Of a stretch of DNA of 64,000 nt, positions 8,844 to 19,434 are shown in pieces (position 1 is the stretch's first letter; each line of letters starts with the position of its first letter). The stretch is from Cryptomeria japonica (lineage: Eukaryota; Streptophyta; Pinopsida; Cupressales; Cupressaceae): assembly GCF_030272615.1 (NCBI RefSeq), contig NC_081410.1, positions 187,702,119 to 187,766,118 on the forward strand, in the 5' to 3' direction. A program made the position numbers and the translations under genes. The notes beneath the pieces were generated by a model that searched no databases, was not told where the DNA came from, and saw nothing but the letters and a program-made list of their open reading frames with translations.

Positions 8844-11088
8844 ATGGTGAACATTCCAATGGCAGATCACCTCGGAGAACGTGTGTGCATGTACAGATGA
8901 CTGGATGATGCGAGAGCAGCGGTATGTATTTCAAAAACCCATGTTTTCAATTTGATGAATTTGACTTGCTTGCGGGACATTGCGGGGCCCACAAGGGATG
9001 CAGAAACTAACTTCTGTGCTTGTGTAGGGCGAATCCAACGCTTGTGTAGGGAGACACAAGCATAGGATATGTGACACAGGTGCAATTGTGCCCTAGGAAC
9101 TCAATTTAGGTCAAAAACAGCATGCAAATGATCCAAAAAGGGGGGATAAGGGTAGGATAAGTCATAATAGATGAAAAACACCCTGATGTAGACATGAAAT
9201 GAGGAAATGCAACCCGTAGGAGCAAACCCTAAAACTAACAAAAGATGCCCCAATTGTGATGCAGAGTCAACAGTATCCATTGATCACGTGGGAGAACCGA
9301 CCAGACTGTTTCATGTTACGACATAGACTCAGGAGCACGGATAGAGATACATTAGCAGGACTTGGGATATACTATATCACATTCATTCCTGAGATTAGGG
9401 CAAACACAAGACTGCTTACTGCATTAGCAGAGCGATGGCATTCAGAGACCTCCTCATTTCATCTGGCAATTGGAGAGGCGACTGTGACACTGGAGGATGT
9501 ATGGCGTATCCTCCACATTCCGATTCATGGGGAGATGGTAGAGTATGACCCAGTGACAGGTAGAGACATGTTGTGTAGATTATTTGAGTGTGACGCAGAT
9601 GATCTAGATATCGTAGAGAGGGAGATCAGCTGGGAGACCATGGCATCAGAGTATGATCGACGATATGTAGTGATAGCAGTGGTGATAGCATGTCTACTAG
9701 CAGGAGACAGACGAGGACATGGATTCCCTATTGGATGGGGAAGAGTGCTAGAGCGGATGGCGACAGAGGGGATGGTGTATGCATGGGGACCATGTGTACT
9801 GGCAATGCTATATTTTTAGTTGCATCAGATAGCATATCAGGGAGTGCAGACTTTGAGCTGTGGAGTCACATTGCTACAGGTATGGGCATTTGAGCACATA
9901 GCCATATGTCGACCGATTGCAGAGAGATAGGTATTACCACATTGACCATATGTGTACTGCTATGGAGGAGCACTGAGACAAGGGCCGTTTGGATACATAT
10001 TATATTGGTGACATGAGCTAGACAGACTGAGAGAGTTCACATGGAGGCCATATCGTGATTGCCCTGGATGGTCAGATGATAGTGATGAGCTACCGTATTG
10101 TAGACAGGAGAGATACTTGATTGGGCGACCAGTGAATCACCAGAGAGTGATTGAGATGTACTTGCCAGAGAGAGTCAGATGACAGTTTGGAGAGAGGCAG
10201 GATGTACCCAAGAGGACTGCACACTTTGCCTGATCTCATAGAGAGACGAGTCAGTGGGGGAGTATGATTCAGCCACACATAGCATATGCTGACTTCACAT
10301 AGCTACAACAGAGATAGTGGGATTGGAGATCAGCTATGGAGGACATCAGGATGATAGAGGAGTATGAGAGATGGTTTGCACGACGATGACTAGTGCCATT
10401 GACAGATCTGGACATTCCAGTACCGAGGAGACAGGAGGACTTCCCACTCGCAGGAGAGGAGGAGGGAGATGATGAGGACGAGGAGGATGAGGGTGGTGAG
10501 GAGGATGATGAGGATGATGAGGATGGAGATGAGGATGGGGATGACGAGGATGAGCCAGATTCAGGCGAGCAGGAGGCATTGCAGGATATACCCATAGAGC
10601 CAGAGACAGCTAGCATAGAGGAGATGGAGATGTGCAGGGCTACCATAGCGAGTTAGCATGATCATACTACGACATTAGAGAGATAGAATGCCATCTTGAA
10701 GACAAAGCATGAGCAGTTCAAAGCAGAGATAGCTAGACTTACAGTGGCTCGAGATACAGCAATAGCTCAGGCATAGCGAGAAGAACAGAGAGTCACTAAG
10801 TATATTGGGTCGATTAGGGATGCCAGTACATGTGAGATGGCACAGATGTTGGTAGAGACTGGAGAGGAGATACACCATTGGAGGACACTATATGAGAGTG
10901 TAGTCCCACCAAAGTAGAGAGCAGCTTCATATCAGGCACGATCGAGGATAGAGAGCAGGGCATGCTCTCGGAGGTCAGTGAGCAGCATGGGGGTGAGTGG
11001 ACCTATGAGACCACCACAGCCAAGACCAGGAGGGACATCATCCATGAGACATGGCAGGGATGAGGAGGACAGAGGGAGCACCCAGTGA
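8844..11088 (+). pseudogene. Antisense plant mobile domain (PMD, MAIN-like) gene inside G, two exons
   Basis: Predicted exon 1 is 8844-8921, intron 8922-9264 (GTATGT...TGCAG, phase 0), exon 2 9265-11088. Exon 2 starts with WENRPDCFMLRHRLR and contains the PMD hallmarks SFHLAIGEATVTLEDV, LLQVWAFEHI and, around a stop, a QFGERQDVP block. An Asp/Glu-rich stretch (about 10450-10570), a coiled-coil-like stretch (about 10690-10800) and a basic Pro-rich tail follow. PMD (MAIN/MAIL family) proteins of plants act in the nucleus in gene and transposon silencing; related domains are carried by transposons. One frame runs through all 608 codons, but 13 stops interrupt exon 2 (from 9817 to 10915) and one interrupts exon 1 (8898). 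Exon 1 and the intron are my inference; the domain is clear. Confidence 0.83.
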
Positions 11089-12888
11089 TAGAGGCACATG
11101 CTCCGTATGACGGACAATGGACATTATGTAATTTGACATTTTGTAGTCAGCCTACGGGCCATACTTAGGACAGACAGTCCAATTTTGTACTCTGATATTA
11201 TTGTGACATATGATATGATATGCTTCGATATGATGGGATGCAATATGTTATGACTGATATTATTTTCCATGTATGGATGACTTATGCACTGTTTTATGTA
11301 CCATTGTGGAACATGTATGGATGCATTTTTATGTGTTTTTGATGCATTGATAATATGAAATGGATAAAATGCTTGATGTGATGTTTGATGTAATGCAAAT
11401 GTACTAACCAAATGGATGTAGGATGCAGCATATGTGTTTGGGGAAATCGGAGCACTAGACTGAATTGACTATCCAAACGGATGGAAGAAATGTTAGTAAA
11501 AAGAAAATGAGACAGAGGACAGTTAGAGACAAAGAAAAACTTGCTTTCAGTATTGCACTTTGTAGGTGAGAAACTTTATGTTAATGTAGCAAAATGAATG
11601 CGTAGCATCAAGGCATGGAAGGCCAGAGCTGAAATGCAACCCTTTTTGCAAAAGACAGACACATCACAGACAAACAACAATCACAACTAGAAAAAAAAAA
11701 AAAAAGGACCATGATCCATCCCGGTCACTCTAAATCACTCAAGGACATCATTGAGCAACATAGGAACATGATCGAAGCCAAAGATAAATCAGTAAAAAGA
11801 TAAGATGTACAAATTCCAACAAATCAAACAAAACATCTTGATCTTCATTGTCAAAAGTTGAAAGTGTTGATAGGACGATCATGCTGTCTGGTTTCAGGAC
11901 ATGCGGTACCCCATCTAAGACAGGACACAATCTGGTTTCGAGTATACCACACCCTGTATAAGACCCATGATAGTAGAGATAAGGACAAATGATATTGATG
12001 GTAACGTTCGATTGATATGACAATTGTGATTAGTTTGAATGTCTAGTTTGATTGAAAAAGTTCATCTGTTTACGCATGATTTCATTAAAGAACAGTGTTG
12101 GATTGCATGTCGTTGGATGTACACTCAGTGAGTTGTCTATGCATAGAGGGGTTATTTATTGCAAAATGCTTGTTTTTGGTTTTTAATGTTTTGAAATTTT
12201 TTTGTTCATTTTTTTCAGGACTTTATTTGACGTTTTAGGGATTTGTTCAGGACATTTTGCAATTTTTAGAGATTTTTTTTTCAGGACATTTTTTTGATTT
12301 TTTAGGGATTATTTCAGGACATTTTTTCAATTTTTTTTTTTTTATGATTATTTCAGGACATTTTTCAATTTTTTTTTGAATTATTTCAGGACATTTTTCA
12401 ATTTTTTTGAATTATTTCAAGACATTTTTAGATGGAAAAGTTCCAGTGATTGATCATGACAAGGGGAACGCACCCAATGCACATTTGAAAGACATATGTA
12501 CAAGAAACCAAAGTATGCAAGACAATGATGTTGACCAATCACAGGCCTGGAATAGAACATTGGGTCAAGACGAATATAGACATGATAAACCGGTCGAGAA
12601 AAAGCATAGCCAGAGGTCATGACAGATGACGGAGCAATGATCTCATTACACATGGCACCTGATTGCCAGGTTTTCACCATGGTACTTGCCCAAAGTGCCT
12701 ATTTGCCAGGTTTTCACTAGAGGGCGAATCATTTTTCTTTACTTTTTTTTTTTCTTTTGCTTTCTCTTTTCACTTTTTTCACTTTTTTTGTATTTTTTTG
12801 CTTTTTTCACTTTTTTTTGTATTTTTTTTGCTTTTTTGATTTATTTGTATTTTTTCAAGATCATACTTGAAGAAGTGCTGATAGAAAA
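11089..12888. other. Non-coding 3' region of G between pol and the PMD gene
   Basis: About 1.8 kb between the convergent ends of gag-pol and the PMD gene. It holds a run of A bases (about 11691-11705), the TTCAGGACATTTTT repeat array (12214-12430), two copies of TTGCCAGGTTTTCAC (about 12662 and 12700) and a pyrimidine-rich stretch (12731-12857). No domain is recognisable in any frame. Confidence 0.7.
12214..12430. repeat. Degenerate tandem repeat TTCAGGACATTTTT
   Basis: Seven copies of TTCAGGACATTTTT or close variants, spaced about 31-38 bp and separated by T-rich spacers ending GAATTAT or GGGATTAT. The last copy reads TTCAAGACATTTTT. It lies just downstream of pol in the element's sense direction. 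Confidence 0.75.
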
Positions 12889-14250
12889 TTATGCCCAGTA
12901 CTTGCGAAGGTGCATGCTATTTACAAGATCGGACAAAGGTTCACCTTCTGGGGTGACAAGCTGATATGCCCCCGAGCCATATGCTGCAGTCACTATGAAA
13001 GGCCCAACCCAATTAGGTTCAAACTTGCCTTTAATGATGTCAGTAGATTGTGCATTCTTAGGGTTTTCCTTTAAAACCAGATCTCCCACTTCAAAGTGTC
13101 GCCCTTTGACCTTCTTATTATAAGAGCGACGAAGACGATTTTGATATGCTTGCAAATGTGTCAGGGCTGTCTGACATTTCTCATCTAACATCTCAAGCTG
13201 ATGCAACCGAGAGACTCTGTGCGTCTCATCATCAATCAGATGTTGCAAGGAAACACGCAAGGAAGGAATCTCCACTTCCAAGGGTAAAATGGCTTTCGCA
13301 CCATACACCAAGGAATAAGGTGTTGCGCCAGTAGGTGTGCGGATAGAAGTGTGATAGGCCCATAGTGCTGGATTCAACTATACATGTCAATCTTGACTAG
13401 CATCATTGACAACCTTTTTCAAGATCTTGATAATGGTCTAATTTGATGCTTCAACTTGACCATTCCCCTGTGGATAGTATGGATTGGAGAAACGGTGTTG
13501 GATATGAAACTTTTCACAGAGTTCCTTGACATCTTTATTCTTGAAGGGATGGCCATTATCTGTGACTATGGAAAGGGGAACCCCATACCGGCATATGATA
13601 TAATTCAATAGGAATTTTGAAATTTGCACACCAGTGATATAGGCCATGGGGATAGCCTCGATCCATTTTGTAAAATACTCTGTGGCTGTAATTATAAACT
13701 TGTGTCCATTTGTAGATGTCGGGTGAATCTTGCCAATAAGATCCAATCCCCATTGAGAAAAGGGTCATGGAGATATGAAAGAATGAAGCTCTTGGGCTGG
13801 TGCATGAATGTAGTTTCCATGGATCTGGCATTTGTAACACTTCTTAACAAAATCGTGAACATCTTTTTCTAGAGTGGGCCAATAATACCCAACACGAATC
13901 AACCTTTTGGCTAAGCTCAGACCATTGAAATGGCCCCCACATATACCATCGTGAACCTTGTGTAAAGCCATTTGTGCTTCGTCAGAATCCAAACACTTGA
14001 GGAGGGTATGGTCAAAGGAACGATGGTAAAGGGTGTCGGCGATGATGACATATTTGGCTATCTGTCGGATGAAGGCTCGGTGTTGGTTAGCGAAAAGGTT
14101 AGGTGGTAAGGTTTGGGATTTCAAATATTGATATACGTCATTGTACCACGGGGAGTTGGGACCAACAAGAACACACATCACATCTGCTGTCGGAATGTCA
14201 AAAGAAGGAACCAGCAATTGTTCGACTAAAAATTCACATTTGTCCATATT
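12889..14250 (-). pseudogene. Integrase of G
   Basis: C-terminal enzyme of gag-pol. The zinc finger is visible (HKVHDGICGGHF and CYKCQ, about 13830-13960). The catalytic core keeps all three acidic residues: Asp in LDLIGKI, Asp in IVTDNGHPF, and Glu in QGNGQVEASN (about 13440-13745). The C-terminal GPY/F-like region reads NWVGPFIV...GAYQL, and the frame ends HLRKYWA at the stop 12889-12891. No chromodomain follows. In-frame stops lie near 13762, 13435, 13393 and 13383; the frame otherwise stays open, so decay is by nonsense only. Confidence 0.9.
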
Positions 14251-14898
14251 GTGGGGCATATTCAACATGGAAGCAATCATAGCCATCACATCTGCTGACT
14301 TGTTTTGCATTCTTGGAACTTGACTGAAATGGATAGCCATGAATTTTTTCTTGAAGAAAGCTACCATATGCTTATAGGGAATAATCTTTTCATCTTTTGT
14401 TTCGTAGTCATCATTCACTTGTCAGATGACTAATTGAGAATCTCCATAGACTTGTAAATGCGTGATGTTCCAGTGGACTGCTACTCGGAGTCCTATGACC
14501 AGTGCTTCATACTCGGCAATGTTATTGGTACAATGAAAAGTTATCCTGTAGGACTTGGGAATAGCATCACCTTGAGGGGTGACAAACAAGATGCCTGCTC
14601 CAGACCCGAACTTGGTATGGGATCCATCAAAGTATAACTTCCATTCATTAGAAGATGTGAGACCAAAGACTGATTCATCTGGAAAATCGGTCAACATGGG
14701 ATGATCATCATAAATAGGAGCCTCTGCAAGTTGATCTACTATGACTTGTCCTTTTATCGCCTTTTGCTCCATATACTCAATGTCAAATTCACTGAGAATC
14801 ATAACCCACTTTGCTAGGCGACCCATCAAAGCTGCTCTGCTAAGCAAGTATTTTAGGGGATCAATTTTTGCAACCAACAATGTTTGGTGATTTAACAT
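14251..14898 (-). pseudogene. Second (archaeal-type) RNase H of G
   Basis: Begins after the gypsy RNase H with a linker and shows YFDGSHTKFGSGAG (first catalytic Asp), a TNNIAEYEALV block (catalytic Glu) and VYGDSQLVI (catalytic Asp). A C-terminal part to about residue ADVMAMIA follows after a stop near 14419. This extra RNase H is a hallmark of the Tat/Ogre lineage. The stop at about 14899-14901, just upstream, separates it from the reverse transcriptase frame. Cleavage of RNA in the RNA-DNA hybrid is the expected role. Confidence 0.87.
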
Positions 14899-14904
14899 AT
14901 AATG

Positions 14905-16668
14905 TCAAAGCTTTTGTGTTGCAAATACCACTGCTAAGCATGCCCTTTCAATAGTTGAATAATTCAGCTCATAGCCTACTAGTGTTCGGCTGATATAATA
15001 AATAGCTCGCTCTTTGTCATTCTCATCTTGTTGGGCCAAGAGAACTCCTAGTGCCATTTCAGTTGCAGAAATATACAATAAAAATGGCTTTCCTTCTATA
15101 GGAGGCATTAGGATAGGCGGTGATAGCAAATAGTCTTTGAGAGCTTGAAAGGTTGATTGACATTGCTCAGTCCATTTAAAAGTGACACCTTTATGTAGTA
15201 GATGCAGGAATGGATGACATTTGTCGGCCAACTGAGCTATAAACTGGCGGATTGACTGGAGCTTTCCTTGCAGATTGTGTAGTTGATGGAGATTAGAAGG
15301 AGGAGGCATATCCATTATTGCTTTAACCTTGGTAGGGTCGACTTCAATGCCTCTATGAGAAACAATGTACCCTAGTAATTTGTCGGCTGTGACACCAAAG
15401 ACACACTTCTTTGGATTGAGTCTGAGCTTGTAGGTCTCCATTCGGTCAAAGATTGGGCCCAGAATGGCTAAATGACTATCTCTTGTGACAGATTTGCATA
15501 ATAAGTCATCAACATAGTCCTCCATCAAAGTATGCATGAAATCATGAAAAATTGTCGCCATCCCTCTTTGATATGTGGCGCCTGCATTTTTAAGACCAAA
15601 GGGCATCACATTCCAGCAACAAGTACCCCATGCACATGTGAATGCAGTCTTATGTTGGTCTTCAGGAGCAATGCGAATTTGGTTATAGCCAGAGAAACCA
15701 TCCATCAATGAGAGCATCTCATATCCAGCAGTCATGTCAACTATGATGTTGATATTTGGCAGTGGAAAATCATCTTTAGGGCATGCTTTATTGAGATCCC
15801 TAAAATCCGTACAGATTCTGATGCCCCCAGTTACTTTGCTAACTGGTACTAAATTTGAAATCCAGTCTGTATAATCGATGGGTCTGATGAAGCCCACATC
15901 CAATAATTTTTTCAGTTCTACCTTGACCAAAAGAGCCACCTGGGGATGCATCTTTCTAAGTTTCTGTTTGACAGGCTTGGCATCTGCTTTTAATGGAAAA
16001 TGATGAAGGACTAATTCTGGATCGAGGCTAGGCATATTTGCATAGGACCATGCAAAGCTGATCTTCTTCTCAAGAAAGAAATTGACAAAATCTATCTTTT
16101 CCTGTTTTGATAGAGAAGCAGCAAAATGAATGACCTTAGGGTTGTCAGGTGTACCCAAATTGATTTCCTCAGTCATTTCCACTAGCAATGTTGATTTATC
16201 CTGACTTGATAGGGGTATGTCCACTCTTCCACCTTTGGGCGCCTCAAAGAGGTTTTCACCCGTAGGTTCGTCTTTTATTTTTACTTTTGCATGATCAGAG
16301 AGTGCCTTACGGTTTTCACTCAAATATCTATTCTGTTGATTTTTTACTTTTTCTTTTCTTTTTTCATTTTGATGACTGGAAGATGGAGTTGACTCCCCAA
16401 AATATGCTGTGGAATCTAGGTCAATAGTAAATCCTGCCTTATGATCACCTTGTGGTATGCCTTCCTGTAGTCCAAGGAATTTTGCAATTGCTTCGTCATT
16501 TTGAAAACATTCCAATGTGAGTGGTTCTTGTTGGTCATGTTGGATAAGCTGGGGGTAGATGAGGGGCATGTCATCATCAGTTGTAAGGAGAGAGAGGGCT
16601 GATATGGTAAAGATGTAAACATCTGTGGTATCACTATCTGAACTGCTTGTATCTGATTCAGAGCTTGG
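14905..16668 (-). pseudogene. Reverse transcriptase and gypsy RNase H of G
   Basis: A long open stretch (14905-16569, 554 residues from the first Met; open upstream to the stop at about 16669). RT blocks run in order: VSKVTGGIRICTDFRDLNKA, LPLPNI-like and DGFSGYNQI, MPFGLKNAGATYQ, and the catalytic YVDD encoded by 15505-15516 (about residue 352). VFGVTADKLLGYIVS and the gypsy RNase H region (FLLYISATEMALG, YYISRTLVGYELNYS) follow. The catalytic core is intact here, which makes this the best preserved piece of the element. Confidence 0.94.
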
Positions 16669-16671
16669 GTC

Positions 16672-18036
16672 CTAGAATGACTCTATCCAAGCATTAGGAC
16701 ATGTTTTAGGAAGAGGAGTTATTTCATGTTTGTCTTCCATAGGCAAATTATCAGGGTCAAGGAAAATATTGTCAAGGGCATAAGAGCTAGAAGAAAAAGA
16801 ACTCCACTCCCATTCATTGGAATTAGTTTTGGGTCGGGTATCCTCAAGTGTTATTCCATCATCAGAGTCACACCCTTTTCCACACATGGTCACTTTGGAA
16901 GATGAGGGTCCAATTCGCAATGGTACAAAACCTAACCCTAAAGTTGGAGGTCGCATCTTGAGTATAACAGGTTCTAGCCTTCCATTGTTGTTCAGGCCTA
17001 AGCCACTGCAGCCATCATATCCTTTCTTTTGTAGCATAGTAAATCCTTTGCCGTACCATTCCACTAGCAACCTGACAGGTGGGGTCTCAGTTGGATCCTT
17101 ATAAAGCCAATCTATGACATCATCATCTAAAGTTTCTTTGTCAAGTTCACCCCATCTTGTAAATGTAGTGGGAGGCTGATATTGAATAACGACCTTAGGT
17201 TCCTTTTGCAATAAATGTGGTTTGCCATATGATTTTGGAGATATTGGTAAATTCTCGATGAGGAATGTTTGATCCATTGAATATTCTTCACATCCTTGGT
17301 CTTGTATCTTCAATTTTCCTTTGACAGCATCTAACAATTCATTAGGATCCACATAACTATGTGGTTTGGCCTCTCTATTGACTAGGACTTGCTGATGCGG
17401 AGAATCCTTTAGGGCAGCACAAAATTGAAATGGATTAGGATCTCTTGGAATTGTTATCTCAGTTCCATTGTAAGGATATTTTAAACATTGATGATAAGTG
17501 GATGGAACTGCTTTCATTGCGTGGATCCATGGACGGCCAAGAATCATATTATAAGGGAGATCAAGGTCTAGGACCTACAGGAAAGTGTTTTCTGTCACTG
17601 GACCGACTTTGATAGGTAATGTAATTATCCCTTTAGATGGGCGCTCAACATCATCATATGCTTTGATTGTTATTCTTCTGGAAGCATCAATGTCATTTTC
17701 TGTATATCCAAGGCCAATGACCACTCTCAAGGTACAAATATTAAGACCCACTCTGCCATCTATCAAGACTCGTCAGATTTTGCAATTATTGACAAAGACT
17801 TCAAGGTGTAAAGGATCATTATGAGGGAGCTTATCAGGTGAGATATCATTATCAGAAAATGCGACATTTTGGGAAACAGCTAGATGTCCAATTCGGGCTT
17901 GAAACTGGTCAACATCAATGTCTGTCAGGATAGTGGACTCAATTAAAGCTTTATCTAGGACTGCATGATGCATGGGGGACGTTTTTAACAACTCAAGGAT
18001 TGATATTTGTGCAGGTGTCTTTCCTATAAGATCCAA
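16672..18036 (-). pseudogene. Aspartic protease and G-patch region of G
   Basis: Protease: VLIDGRVGLNIC (Asp codon at 17758-17760) and, after a stop near 17572, the flap/end block YNMILGRPWIHAMKAVPSTY. Tat proteases usually have Gly-Ser or a similar pair after the catalytic Asp; here Gly-Arg-Val follows, a change one G-to-A step from Gly-Gly. Downstream, at roughly 16935-17060, GKGFTMLQKKGYDGCSGLGL and NGRLEPV form a G-patch, an RNA-binding glycine-rich module known in some plant gypsy polyproteins. Further stops lie at 17767 and 16669. Same reading frame throughout. Confidence 0.85.
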
Positions 18037-19434
18037 GAGATTATACTAACTTGCAGGAGTTGGTTTGGGAGGAGCTACAGGAGCTCCTTTCAGGACTATT
18101 TTGGATCGATGAGTGATGACTGCGCAAGAAGGATCTTGTTCCTTTATTCTTATGGTAGAAACATACTCATTTGACACTCAGAAACAATTGATGACATTTT
18201 TATAACTAGTACTTGCATAATTTTCTGTTTGGGTAGAGTTTGAAGAAGACGCTTTACCCTTGTCATGATCAAGCAAAGGAGTTTTGAAAATGGTATGATC
18301 AGTGTTAGAGGTCGCGTTGGGTGGATCTACCTCAATTACTCCTTGCTCTAACAAGTCTTGGATCATGTGTTTCAATTGAAAACATGATGCGGTTTTATGT
18401 CCTTTTGACCGATGGTACTCATAGTACGCATTATCATTCCACCAATGCGGTTTTACCACTGGTTCTGCCTTGATATCTGGTAGCTTAATAAATTTTGCTT
18501 GTATTAATTGTTTCATTACTGATTCAATAGGCTCTCCCAATGGCGTAAATTGTCGAGGAGGCCCATCCCTTGATCGGAAAGGTTTACACTGCTGGTTTTG
18601 TTGCTGGCCTTGTTGTTGATTATATTATTGAGTGTATTGTTGAGCATGCTATTGGTATTGCAGCTGTTGAGTAAAATTGCTCACTGGTGTTTGATTTTGT
18701 TCCATAGTTGACATATTAGGCACACTTAATTTCTTGATTGTGAACGGGGGTTGATTTGCATTCACCGCTCTTGCATCAACAACTCCATCATTAGTGACAT
18801 TCTTGTTCTTATACCAAAATCTATTTCTGTCCCCTGAATTGGTCGTGTTGTCACTATCTTTGTTAAGCTTAATGATTCCCTTGGCTACAAGAGCAGTTTC
18901 AATGTTCATCCCTTTCTTAATGAGTTTCTCAATAGTACTGGGACTTTTCAATTTTAGTTCATACATCATTTCTGGGACCAAATTTTGGATAAACAGATTC
19001 ACTTGTTGTTCTTCAGGTATATCTAGGGAAGAACGACTATACAAGCTTCGCCATCGTTGCAAGAAAGTCACTAACGACTCACCTTGTTTTTGCTTGGTGT
19101 TGCATAAATCTGACATGGTCATGTCACTATCGATGTTGAATGCGAAGTGAGATATAAACTTTTGAGCCAATTCAGACCAAGTCTTTATGTTTCCTGGCAG
19201 ATGTGAATACCAATCCATGGCTTGTCTAGTGAGACTTTGTGCAAATAAGTGCATTAAATATGTTTCCTCATAACTCACTTTAGTACATGTCGTGAAAAAT
19301 GCTCGAATGTGATCTTTTGGATTTCCATTCCCTTTATATTTCTCAAAATTAGGTGCCTCAAAATGTTTAGGGAATGGAGGCATGTATAAGCTCTTATCAA
19401 ATGGATTAGGACATAAATCCTGATATGTATACAA
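18037..19434 (-). pseudogene. Gag core of G (capsid and zinc knuckle)
   Basis: The stretch 18649-19434 has the Retrotrans_gag pattern: PKHFEAPNFEKYKGNGNPKD, AMDWYSHLPGNIKTW, and KQGESLVTFLQRWRSL, which forms the particle shell. After two stops at 18625-18648, the part 18178-18540 has YYEYHRSKGHKTASC. This is the Tat-type knuckle with the first Cys replaced by Tyr (one G-to-A change). Two more stops lie near 18175 and 18046. Gag is in the same frame as pol. Confidence 0.88.

Noticed and set aside
10269-10646. Minus-strand Ser/Pro-rich open frames
   Set aside because: They are the complement of the Asp/Glu-rich tract of the PMD gene and show no domain of their own.
11691-11705. A-run as a possible poly(A) tail of a captured PMD mRNA
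   Set aside because: It lies about 600 bp past the stop and lacks a target duplication, and the predicted intron argues against capture from spliced mRNA. A chance A-run is simpler.
12686-12964. Phe/Leu-rich plus-strand open frame resembling a membrane protein
   Set aside because: It is produced by the pyrimidine-rich stretch and runs antisense into the integrase end; no start context or family.
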